Below, in pieces: positions 55,196-64,000 of a stretch of 64,000 nucleotides of DNA. How positions within the stretch are numbered: position 1 is the first letter of the stretch; the number at the start of each line of letters is the position of its first letter. The position numbers and the translations under genes were made by a program. The DNA is taken from assembly GCF_038502225.1 (NCBI RefSeq), contig NC_091357.1, positions 11,905,647-11,969,646 on the forward strand, given 5' to 3'. The stretch comes from Cherax quadricarinatus (taxonomy: Eukaryota > Arthropoda > Malacostraca > Decapoda > Parastacidae). The notes under the pieces were generated by a model that was given only the letters and a program-made list of their open reading frames with translations, made no database searches and was not told where the DNA came from.

Positions 55196-55703
55196 TTATG
55201 GGTAACCAGAATAGTGTCCCTACGGATGCTGTGGGATCTAAATCAGCACAAGTTTTCAAGAGTCAGCTGAACGTACCCTGTGTAAGCGTAGGGTTCTACT
55301 AGACAAGGTTCTCTCCATGCATTAAGCGGAGAATGAACCTTACATCAAACCTGCCTACCACAGCTCACAGAAACATAGTAACATCAGCAGCATATACAAG
55401 CTTGGCAAACATAATGGCAGCCTTCGGGATTAGAAACGGGGAACTCCTCAAGACCTTCTTCTGTGTATGTATACCGTTAAGTCCTCGGTGCAGTTTTAGG
55501 TTAAAGAAGAAAAAGGCACAATACCGTGATTGGAACAATACATTTAATAACTCGCACATAGGAGAGAGAAACTTACCACGACGTTACGATCCCGACTTAG
55601 ACTTTCTAAATAGTTTAGGTCGGAACGAAACGTTGTCATAAGCTTCTCTCTCCCTTCTGTGGGTTATTTGTGTAGTTTTAGGTTAACATACTGCTGCTTA
55701 CAG
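55196..55703. other. No supported feature
   Basis: A 102-codon plus frame (55333-55641) contains a basic KKKK stretch and no motif I recognise. Left unassigned. Confidence 0.3.
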
Positions 55704-55805
55704 GGCTCCAGCGAGCACTGTAAACGATACTACGAAGTTCTGTATAAGGTTCAACCAGCCCTGGGAAGGATTCTGGGTTCACTGGAAGTCACCAGTGTTT
55801 CATGA
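55704..55805 (+). CDS. Weak candidate exon fragment
   Basis: A good acceptor (ctgctgcttacag to 55703) precedes an open stretch reading GSSEHCKRYYEVLYKVQPAL, then GRILGSLEVTSVS and TGA. No donor within it, so it would be a 3'-terminal exon or chance. No homologue recognised. Confidence 0.22.
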   Translation, partial: GSSEHCKRYYEVLYKVQPALGRILGSLEVTSVS

Positions 55806-56069
55806 CGTTGCAGAAGACGCTCCACTACTCACGTTTGTGTTGACTTGAAAGACGTGACTCTGACGGCCATGTTGACCAAGCATGCAGAGAAAAACAATTT
55901 ATTAAAACGACGTGCAGCTGTAAGAAGAGCTATTTTCAAGACATGAAAAGTCTCTACCCAGAACAAAGACATCAGAGTAAAGGCTTTGTTCTAATTTATG
56001 GCATACATTACCGAGACATTGATGAATAAGATATATGCGCCAGTGTTTCATATGTCTTATTCAAAAAAG

Positions 56070-56445
56070 GCTTCTTGGGCATGCTTGTGTATTTGTCAAC
56101 GTTTGTATTGCATCTCCTGCCCCGGAGTTTCTCTTCTGAGTTTCATCTTGCACTTCAGATTGCTTGTGTATTTGTCAACGTTTGTGTTGCATCTCCTGCC
56201 CCGGAATTTCTCTTCTGAGTTTCATCTTGCACTTCAGATTGCTTGTGTATTTGGCAACGTTTGTGTTGCATCACCTGTCCCGGAGTTTCTCTTCTGAGTT
56301 TCATCTTGCACTTCAGATTGCTTGTGTACATGTCAACGTTTGTGTTGCATCACCTGTCCCGGAGTTTCTCTTCTGAGTTTCATCTTGCACTTCAGAGTGC
56401 TTGTGTACATGTCAACGTTTGTGTTGCATCACCTGACTGATCGTG
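56070..56445. repeat. 79-bp tandem repeat, about 4.7 copies
   Basis: Unit includes 'ttgcttgtgtatttgtcaac', 'gtttgtgttgcatctcctgc', 'cccggagtttctcttctgag', 'tttcatcttgcacttcaga'. Copies differ by a few transitions. Confidence 0.93.
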
Positions 56446-56530
56446 AACTGACTTGTGCGTTTCCATATTTGTTAATGAAATCAACAAGCTTTGTTATCCT
56501 TCTCTGTAGCCTGTAGACTTATAATTAAGA

Positions 56531-56531
56531 G

Positions 56532-56574
<43 letters not shown>

Positions 56575-56700
56575 ACCACTGAGAGACAGGGACAATAACC
56601 CTTGCTCCACACCCTCTCTCTTTCTCTCTCTGCCGGTGCAGGAAAAAACCATGAGTGTGTTGAGTTGTGTGGCTACCCACCCCAGCCCTCCACCTGTCTT

Positions 56701-56775
<75 letters not shown>
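56531..56775. repeat. (GA)n and (CT)n microsatellites
   Basis: (GA)n 56531-56572 and (CT)n 56703-56773, inverted relative to each other. Confidence 0.97.
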
Positions 56776-56779
<4 letters not shown>

Positions 56780-56781
<2 letters not shown>

Positions 56782-57230
56782 ATTTATCTTTCGTTCTGTC
56801 CGTATATTTATCAGTGTCTCCCTTTCTGTATTTCTATTCCTACTTTATCTGGCCTTATCTGTGAGTAAATTACCATCATACAAAGTACTACGTGTGATTG
56901 AAAACTATCTAATGTTACTCCAGCTGTCAGACACACACCAACTGACAGTCATGACCTGTAAGTTGAACACCGAGAGTAAACTATGGTAACCACTTTCAGC
57001 TTAATTAAAGACGGTATCTTTTTACCCCAAAACCGATACGCTTTTCACGATTAAAAAAAATGCTGTCTTAACTAACTAGAGTTTTTCAGGTGAATTTACA
57101 AAAACTGGGACAACGAAAGTCATCCAGAGAGGCAGTGGATCTCTGCTAGCAGAAGGTCTTTGAGAAGGTACCACACAGGATGTATACCCTGAATTATATA
57201 ACTGGAGATCATAGCGTTCGTGGTGTACGA
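56780..57230. other. No feature recognised
   Basis: Several short frames only. Confidence 0.35.
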
Positions 57231-57234
57231 TACA

Positions 57235-57375
57235 GGAAAGTTGATGACTATGACACATGTGTAACTCCTAGGTATCTTTATTGGTGAAGCGTTTCGCCTG
57301 CACAGCACGTTTCTTCAGTCGAATGTACAGGCGACTATAGTTTGAGGTGATCAGTCCCTCAGCCTTGATAGACGG
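57235..57375 (-). repeat. Single hammerhead-bearing repeat arm
   Basis: 'tatgacacatgtgtaactcc', 'taggtatctttattggtg', core, 'gtacaggcgactatagtt', 'gaggtgatcagtccctcag'. Its inner end lies 100 bp before the 22-bp array. Confidence 0.6.
57284..57326 (-). ncRNA. Hammerhead ribozyme-like motif with altered cleavage triplet
   Basis: Minus strand: TTCGA, CTGAAGA (plus 57312-57318), stem II GC-rich with loop TGT, GAAACGCTTC in place of GAAACGTTTC, so the U16.1 position is C. Core is otherwise intact; the change should impair cleavage. Confidence 0.45.
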
Positions 57376-57477
57376 TAGGCGATCTCTACAAGATTTTGTA
57401 GGCTCATAATTGAAGTGACACATCTCTACAAGGTTGTGAAGACTTATCCTTGAAGTGATACGTCTTTACAAGAGTGT

Positions 57478-58728
57478 TAGACCTATCCTTGAAGTTGTGT
57501 AGATCTATCCTTGAAGTTGTGTAGACCTATCCTTGAAGTTGTGTAGATCTATCCTTGAAGTTGTGTAGACCTATCCTTGAAGTTGTGTAGATCTAGGCTT
57601 GAAGTTGTGTAGACCTATCCTTGAAGTTGTGTAGATCTATCCTTGAAGTTGTGTAGACCTATCCTTGAAGTTGTGTAGACCTATCCTTGAAGTTGTGTAG
57701 ATCTAGGCTTGAAGTTGTGTAGACCTATCCTTGAAGTTGTGTAGACCTATCCTTGAAGTTGTGTAGACCTATCCTTGAAGTTGTGTAGATCTAGGCTTGA
57801 AGTTGTGTAGACCTATCCTTGAAGTTGTGTAGACCTATCCTTGAAGTTGTGTAGATCTAGGCTTGAAGTTGTGTAGACCTATCCTTGAAGTTGTGTAGAC
57901 CTATCCTTGAAGTTGTGTAGACCTATCCTTGAAGTTGTGTAGATCTAGGCTTGAAGTTGTGTAGACCTATCCTTGAAGTTGTGTAGACCTATCCTTGAAG
58001 TTGTGTAGATCTAGGCTTGAAGTTGTGTAGATCTATCCTTGAAGTTGTGTAGACCTATCCTTGAAGTTGTGTAGACCTATCCTTGAAGTTGTGTAGATCT
58101 AGGCTTGAAGTTGTGTAGACCTATCCTTGAAGTTGTGTAGACCTATCCTTGAAGTTGTGTAGACCTATCCTTGAAGTTGTGTAGATCTAGGCTTGAAGTT
58201 GTGTAGACCTATCCTTGAAGTTGTGTAGACCTATCCTTGAAGTTGTGTAGATCTAGGCTTGAAGTTGTGTAGACCTATCCTTGAAGTTGTGTAGACCTAT
58301 CCTTGAAGTTGTGTAGACCTATCCTTGAAGTTGTGTAGACCTATCCTTGAAGTTGTGTAGATCTATGCCTGAAGTTGTGTAGACCTATCCTTGAAGTTGT
58401 GTAGACCTATCCTTGAAGTTGTGTAGACCTATCCTTGAAGTTGTGTAGATCTAGGCTTGAAGTTGTGTAGACCTATCCTTGAAGTTGTGTAGACCTATCC
58501 TTGAAGTTGTGTAGACCTATCCTTGAAGTTGTGTATACCTATCCTTGAAGTTGTGTAGATCTATGCCTGAAGTTGTGTAGACCTATCCTTGAAGTTGTGT
58601 AGACCTATCCTTGAAGTTGTGTAGACCTATCCTTGAAGTTGTGTAGATCTATGCCTGAAGTTGTGTAGACCTATCCTTGAAGTTGTGTAGACCTATCCTT
58701 GAAGTTGTGTAGACCTATGCTTGAAGTG
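57478..58728. repeat. 22-bp minisatellite with a 7-unit (154-bp) higher-order pattern
   Basis: Unit 'gaagttgtgtagacctatcc' plus 'tt', about 56 copies. The marker variant 'gatctaggc' recurs after alternately four and three units across 57690-58260, giving a 154-bp period. The right part has a different marker, 'gatctatgcc'. Confidence 0.94.
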
Positions 58729-59099
58729 CCACATCTCTACAAGGTTGTAAAGACCTATAATCTCGCTATATGCACGAGCGACCTCGCAGTAACACCTCCG
58801 GCTTCATCTGTACAACGTGATTTACCAAGAGGAACGTTAAACCCCCTTGTTAACGTTTTAATACCCTCCCCCATATACCATCTCTCTGCCCTCCTTCACC
58901 TGTTTTCTCCCTCCTTCCCTATTACCTCTAGCTTCCAGGTGAGAGAGGACAGGGTCGTTCTTGCCCTGCCCTCTTGTCTATGTTTTGTCTCCAACACAGG
59001 GTTCCTAAAAATATATATATCTAATTCATGTTGTCTAACCCATGCCTGTGGCCACAGACGCCTGCGGACCACTTCGCAAGTGACTATCCCAGTAAAAAA
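58729..59099. other. No supported gene
   Basis: A frame of 137 codons (58699-59112) starts in the array. Pyrimidine-rich 58860-58930. No motif recognised. Confidence 0.35.
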
Positions 59100-59265
59100 A
59101 TACAAAATATGATTGTTGCTTAACTACAGAACGGGTGGGATTTGAACTCACGACAAGTGTGTCGTAAAACACTAGGCCAGCGAGCGCGTAAATCACTCGC
59201 CATGGGTTCAGGCCCCACCAGTTCTGTGGTTTGTTTGCAGTCGTGTTATGATTTCGTGAGTCCTG
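59100..59265. repeat. tRNA-like foldback element
   Basis: Left 'acagaacgggtgggatttga' and right 'gggttcaggccccaccagtt' + 'ctgt' are inverted partners; the interior has 'gtcgtaaaacactaggccag' and 'cgcgtaaatcactcgccatg'; the right flank 'tcgtgttatgatttcgtgag' is the inverse of the left flank of 6612-6799. Confidence 0.65.
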
Positions 59266-59478
59266 TTGTCTACATTGTCCCATGAAAGTTGAAAATGTAG
59301 ACTTCTGCTTGATCTATTAAAATTTTTAACTTCACTCGTTGTTTATTTGAAAACATGGAACTGTTTATATAAGAAACGGACAGTGGATAGTCAGAAGAGA
59401 ACTGGGACCATTTTTTAGGATTTTCATGTGATTTAGTGTGTGTTTGGTGGAGGGGGGCGGTCAACAATCTAATTAACA

Positions 59479-59620
59479 CCCACTTTGGAAAAAGAAAACT
59501 CAAACTTTTAAAAGTCTCTATATTTCGACGACACATCAAGGCCCTCTTCAGTCTACTCACACTTAAATTGAGGCCGAGAAAAGTACAAATATCTCTTAAG
59601 TTTAAATTTTCCAAAGTGGG
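59479..59620. repeat. Foldback element with CCCACTTTGG ends
   Basis: CCCACTTTGGAAAA at 59479 is inverted as TTTTCCAAAGTGGG ending at 59620. Inside, the minus strand has CTGAAGA and then GAAA about 20 nt on, the same arrangement as the hammerhead-type arms, but helices I and II do not pair well. No clear target duplication. Confidence 0.5.
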
Positions 59621-59714
59621 TTTTGGTTGGATTTTCGCAGTGTGCCACTAGACTGATTATTGTGTTTCAAGATGTAAAGTGTGCATCAAAATTTCGTAAT
59701 AAACGAATGTAAGA

Positions 59715-59845
59715 GTCTAAATGGGGTAACGGGGTTTCGAAACCGCGGTACAGCGACCCTGGAGATTACTAGTCGTGAGGCACAAGATCTAGTGAGTGTA
59801 GGGTAGCGAAGCCTGAGGTTCGTTCCTCGTAACCCCATTTGGAAG
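59715..59845. repeat. tRNA-like palindrome
   Basis: 'aaatggggtaacggggtttc' on the left pairs with 'cgttcctcgtaaccccattt' on the right; the right arm has 'gaggttcgttcctcg', which is B-box-like. Third stem sequence within this palindromic class. Confidence 0.55.
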
Positions 59846-59859
59846 GTGTAGTGTGCTTT

Positions 59860-60000
59860 AGAAAGACACGTATGCAAACGCTGGGATATATTTATTAGAA
59901 AACATTTCGGTCCTGAGACCTTGAGAAGTGATCAAGGTCTCAGGACCGAAACGTTTCGAATAAATATACCCTAGTGTTTATTTACGCGACTTTCTAAAGC
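59860..60000. repeat. Palindromic repeat with 16-bp perfect inner stem and GAAACGTTTC block
   Basis: 'ggtcctgagaccttga' and 'tcaaggtctcaggacc' flank a 7-nt loop (about 59922-59928). Outside lie 'aaaacatttc' on the left and 'gaaacgtttcgaataaatat' on the right, then 'agaaagacacg'/'cgcgactttct' ends. It shares the GAAACGTTTC-AATAAA block with the hammerhead arms but has no CUGANGA. Confidence 0.6.
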
Positions 60001-60061
60001 AGTTTGTCGGTATGTATTACCAAGGTGTAGTGTGTACTGACCGTGTTTGGGGGTGTTACAG

Positions 60062-60757
60062 TGTCAACAAGGAGAGCAAGTACGCTTCGCTGCTTCGTTC
60101 CAGCAAGAAGAACAAGGAGAACGAGGCGAGGGACACTGTCATTAACTACCGCACCCTGGACCGCCTCCATCACCGCGTCTCCGACCGCTTCATCGACCCG
60201 CGGGCCGACCCCAGGCTCCTAGGGGATCCCCGCTTCGACCCCAGGCTAGTGGACCCCAGGGTGATGGATCCCAGGCTGTTAAACCCCAGGGTGATGGATC
60301 TCAGGGTTCTGGGTCTCCCGGACCCGAGGTTGGACGCCAGGCTGATGGAACTGGACCAGGAGGTGGAGGAGGGTGTGGAGACCGTCAGTGAACCGCACTT
60401 CGAACCTGATTTCAGGCCAGAGTTCACGAGGCCCCGAATGGAACCAGAGTTCAAACCGCGAATTGAACCGGATCTCAAACTCCGAATGGAACCGGATCTC
60501 AAACTCCGAATGGAGCCGGAAGTGAAGCCTCGGCACGAAGTAGACCTGAAGCCTCAAACTGAGGCCCGACCGGAGCCTAACTCGCGCGAGCTGCGGCCGC
60601 CGCCGCCTCCGCGAGAGTCGAGCCGGGAACGCGAGGTGGACTTGCGCGAACGCCTCGAACGCATGGAGGCTCGCCTGGCCCGTCGCGAACCCGACGGTCG
60701 CGAGCGCTACGTGGAACGCTACGTGGAGCAGCTCGCCCGCGAGAAGGAGCACAACAG
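60062..60757 (+). CDS. Internal exon of an unidentified, highly charged host protein
   Basis: This 696-nt stretch is much richer in GC than its surroundings, free of stops, and bounded by an AG acceptor (gtgttacag to 60061) and a strong donor (CAACAG then GTTAGT at 60758). It starts and ends in the same phase, so it can be included or skipped without a frame change. Protein features in order: a basic segment SKYASLLRSSKKNKENEAR; a TVINYRTLDRLHHRVSDRF segment; about nine D(P)R(L/V/F) units rich in Asp-Pro-Arg; an acidic patch; EPDLKLRM-type nonamers; RPPPPPRESSRERE; and a charged, probably coiled-coil helix with LRERLERMEARLARR and YVERYVEQLAREKEH. No enzyme or membrane motif. It looks like a scaffold or cytoskeletal protein, but I do not recognise the gene. 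The 28-bp array lies in the next intron. Confidence 0.75.
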
Positions 60758-60844
60758 GTTAGTGTCAAGGCTCCTTATACATACTTTTCTTCAGGCACGT
60801 TCCGCTAGGAATGCTCCTTGAAGATACTTTCCTATAGGGACGTT

Positions 60845-62945
60845 CTTTAATAGACGTTCCTTTAGGGAGGCTACTTTAAAGACGTTCCTTTAGGGAGGCT
60901 ACTTTAAAGACGTTCCTTTAGGGAGGCTACTTTAAAGACGTTCCTTTAGGGAGGCTACTTTAAAGACGTTCCTTTAGGGAGGCTACTTTAAAGACGTTCC
61001 TTTAGGAAGGCTACTTTAAAGACGTTCCTTTAGAAAGGCTACTTTAAAGACGTTCCTTTAGGAAGGCTACTTTAAAGACGTTCCTTTAGGAAGACTACTT
61101 TAAAGACGTTCCTTTAGGAAGGCTACTTTAAAGACGTTCCTTTAGGAAGGCTACTTTAAAGACGTTCCTTTAGGAAGGCTACTTTAAAGATGTTCCTTTA
61201 GGGAGGCTACTTTAAAGACGTTCCTTTAGGGAGGCTACTTTAAAGACGTTCCTTTAGGAAGGCTACTTTAAAGACGTTCCTTTAGGAAGGCTACTTTAAA
61301 GATGTTCCTTTAGGAAGGCTACTTTAAAGACGTTCCTTTAGGAAGGCTACTTTAAAGACGTTCCTTTAGGAAGGCTACTTTAAAGACGTTCCTTTAGGAA
61401 GGCTACTTTAAAGACGTTCCTTTAGGAAGGCTACTTTAAAGATGTTCCTTTAGGGAGGCTACTTTAAAGACGTTCCTTTAGGGAGGCTACTTTAAAGACG
61501 TTCCTTTAGGAAGGCTACTTTAAAGACGTTCCTTTAGGAAGGCTACTTTAAAGATGTTCCTTTAGGAAGGCTACTTTAAAGACGTTCCTTTAGGAAGGCT
61601 ACTTTAAAGACGTTCCTTTAGGAAGGCTACTTTAAAGACGTTCCTTTAGGAAGGCTACTTTAAAGACGTTCCTTTAGGAAGGCTACTTTAAAGATGTTCC
61701 TTTAGGGAGGCTACTTTAAAGACGTTCCTTTAGGGAGGCTACTTTAAAGACGTTCCTTTAGGGAGGCTACTTTAAAGACGTTCCTTTAGGAAGGCTACTT
61801 TAAAGACGTTCCTTTAGAAAGGCTACTTTAAAGACGTTCCTTTAGGAAGGCTACTTTAAAGACGTTCCTTTAGGAAGACTACTTTAAAGACGTTCCTTTA
61901 GGAAGGCTACTTTAAAGACGTTCCTTTAGGAAGGCTACTTTAAAGACGTTCCTTTAGGAAGGCTACTTTAAAGATGTTCCTTTAGGGAGGCTACTTTAAA
62001 GACGTTCCTTTAGGGAGGCTACTTTAAAGACGTTCCTTTAGGAAGGCTACTTTAAAGACGTTCCTTTAGGAAGGCTACTTTAAAGATGTTCCTTTAGGAA
62101 GGCTACTTTAAAGACGTTCCTTTAGGAAGGCTACTTTAAAGACGTTCCTTTAGGAAGGCTACTTTAAAGACGTTCCTTTAGGAAGGCTACTTTAAAGACG
62201 TTCCTTTAGGAAGGCTACTTTAAAGATGTTCCTTTAGGGAGGCTACTTTAAAGACGTTCCTTTAGGGAGGCTACTTTAAAGACGTTCCTTTAGGAAGGCT
62301 ACTTTAAAGACGTTCCTTTAGGAAGGCTACTTTAAAGATGTTCCTTTAGGAAGGCTACTTTAAAGACGTTCCTTTAGGAAGGCTACTTTAAAGACGTTCC
62401 TTTAGGAAGGCTACTTTAAAGACGTTCCTTTAGGAAGGCTACTTTAAAGACGTTCCTTTAGGAAGGCTACTTTAAAGATGTTCCTTTAGGGAGGCTACTT
62501 TAAAGACGTTCCTTTAGGGAGGCTACTTTAAAGACGTTCCTTTAGGAAGGCTACTTTAAAGACGTTCCTTTAGGAAGGCTACTTTAAAGACGTTCCTTTA
62601 GGAAGGCTACTTTAAAGACGTTCCTTTAGGAAGGCTACTTTAAAGACGTTCCTTTAGGAAGGCTACTTTAAAGATGTTCCTTTAGGAAGGCTACTTTAAA
62701 GACGTTCCTTTAGGAAGGCTACTTTAAAGATGTTCCTTTAGGGAGGCTACTTTAAAGACGTTCCTTTAGGGAGGCTACTTTAAAGACGTTCCTTTAGGAA
62801 GGCTACTTTAAAGACGTTCCTTTAGGAAGGCTACTTTAAAGACGTTCCTTTAGGAAGGCTACTTTAAAGACGTTCCTTTAGGAAGGCTACTTTAAAGACG
62901 TTCCTTTAGGAAGGCTACTTTAAAGACGTTCCTTTAGGGAGGTTC
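60845..62945. repeat. 28-bp minisatellite with a 252-bp higher-order repeat
   Basis: Unit 'gacgttcctttaggaaggct' plus 'actttaaa', about 75 copies, beginning about 90 bp past the donor of the exon at 60062-60757. The marker 'gatgttcctttagggagg' occurs at 61189, 61441, 61693, 61973, 62225, 62477 and 62729, that is every nine units (252 bp), once ten. A second marker (gatgttcctttaggaagg) at 61301 and 61553, then 62085 and 62337, keeps the same 252-bp spacing. Confidence 0.96.
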
Positions 62946-63094
62946 CTTTAAAAAAGGTTTTTAGAAAGGCTTCATTTAGGTTTATTTCAGGATCCTCACA
63001 CATACTGGTTGAGCTTCAGGTCAACACAGGTAACTTAATATATCTTCAGGTTTACTTAGGTAAATACTGACTGTAACCTCCCGGGTTAAATTTT

Positions 63095-63370
63095 CGTTAA
63101 GTTTCAGGTCACCACAGGTAAGTGCTTGATGACTTCCAGGTAAGTGCTAGATGATCTCCAGGTCAACACAGGTAAGTGCTAGATGACCTCCAGGTCAACA
63201 CAGGTAAGTGCTAGATGACCTCCAGGTCACCAAAAGTGCTAGATGACCTCCAGGTCAACACAGGTAAGTGCTAGATGATCTCCAGGTCAACACAGGTAAG
63301 TGCTAGATGACCTCCAGGTCACCAAAAGTGCTAGATGACCTCCAGGTCAACACAGGTAAGTGTTAGGTTC
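63095..63370. repeat. 31-bp type tandem repeat, about 8 copies
   Basis: 'aggtcaacacaggtaagtgc' plus 'tagatgacctcc', with shortened units lacking 'acaggta'. Each unit contains CAGGTAAGT, a perfect splice-donor consensus. Confidence 0.9.
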
Positions 63371-63684
63371 TCATAACTTCAAAGACAGCTAAAGGAAGAT
63401 AATTTAAGTTGTGCTTTGGTCAACATCTTTCTGAGACTCGTGTAACAAATATTGTTAGTTTTTGCCCCTTCTCTAGGGCTTTCTTCTTGTGTGGGGCTGT
63501 AAACCCTGAAGGCCAAACTGGCATCCAATCACCTCTGATTACCTTCCTCGGTTTCAGAGTGGGAACAAAAGCTGGCTATGTTGTCCCTGCCACATCCATC
63601 ACACGATGGAGTTCTTAATTCATGTGATGGTACCTCGCTGAGCTGGGAGACCTTGGTAGGTGGATGAGGATATCGTTAAGTAGT
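63371..63684. other. No feature recognised
   Basis: A 69-codon frame (63409-63618) only; some similarity in wording to LINE 3' parts is not enough to call. Confidence 0.3.
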
Positions 63685-64000
63685 CCACTGTGTTCAGTAG
63701 CTACGACACCCAGTAGTCCACTGTGTTCAGTAGCTACGACACCCAGTAGTCCACTGTGTTCAGTAGCTACGACAGTCAGTAGTCTGCTGTGTTCAGTAGC
63801 TACGACACACAGTAGTCTACTGTGTTCAGTAGCTACGACAGCCAGTAGTCTACTGTGTTCAGTGGCTACGACAGCCAGTAGTCCACTGTGTTCAGTAGCT
63901 ACGACACCCAGTAGTCCACTGTGTTCAGTAGCTACGACAGTCAGTAGTCTGCTGTGTTCAGTAGCTACGACACCCAGTAGTCCACTGTGTTCAGTAGCTA
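63685..64000. repeat. 33-bp minisatellite running off the window
   Basis: Unit 'agtagtccactgtgttcagt' plus 'agctacgacaccc', about 9.5 copies seen, with acaccc/acagtc/acagcc variants. Confidence 0.93.

Noticed and set aside
59860..60000. Hammerhead ribozyme in the 59.9 kb palindrome
   Set aside because: It has GAAACGTTTC but no CUGANGA at the right distance; the stem is a simple perfect inverted repeat.

Overview
The window looks like nuclear DNA of an arthropod, most probably a decapod crustacean of the crayfish or lobster type. The reasons are an internal (AACCT)n block matching the arthropod TTAGG telomere repeat, very abundant microsatellites and minisatellites, and several dispersed repeat families that I recall from decapod genomes; none of this could be checked by a search. 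There are no bacterial-style operons. By my own tally of the arrays listed, roughly 40% of the 64 kb is tandem repeat, and most long open frames are spurious reading through those repeats.

Layout. 1-3.7 kb: the 5' part of a well-preserved non-LTR retrotransposon on the minus strand, with ORF1 complete and ORF2 open to the window edge, joined by a TAATG stop/start overlap. 3.7-11.3 kb: mixed intergenic DNA, tRNA-like palindromes, a 43-bp minisatellite, a tRNA-derived SINE, LINE 3' tails and the first hammerhead-ribozyme-like repeats. 11.34 kb: a possible 50-nt exon, then long arrays (25, 30, 34, 21, 39 and 37 bp units) with a Penelope-like RT remnant near 21.8 kb. 22.4-36.4 kb: (CT)n, a piggyBac-type MITE, a broken cellular-type gene remnant at 24.4-25.2 kb, a homogeneous 28-bp array, LINE fragments abutting (CA)n, inverted pairs of hammerhead-like repeats, CAG/CAA repeats, a 46-bp array and an ORF resembling the C-terminal end of a retroelement polyprotein. 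36.9-42.8 kb: another hammerhead-like inverted pair, a 32-bp array, a decayed minus-strand LINE inserted between GT tracts, and 18-bp and CCT/CCA repeats. 43-54 kb: 24-, 40-, 36-, 26- and 27-bp arrays, another SINE, LINE pieces and a candidate exon with a membrane segment at 47.35 kb. 54-64 kb: telomere-like repeat, 23-, 79- and 22-bp arrays, foldback repeats, the best host exon candidate (60062-60757), and a 28-bp array with a 252-bp higher-order period.

Host gene content seems limited to one good internal exon and a few weaker candidates, all on the plus strand, consistent with large introns filled by repeats; whether they belong to one gene cannot be told from the sequence. The most interesting material is the set of hammerhead-like ribozyme motifs embedded in inverted repeat pairs, the LINE family whose truncated copies repeatedly begin at (CA)n tracts, and minisatellites that appear to have grown from the ends of SINEs and dispersed repeats or from sequence just downstream of candidate splice donors.
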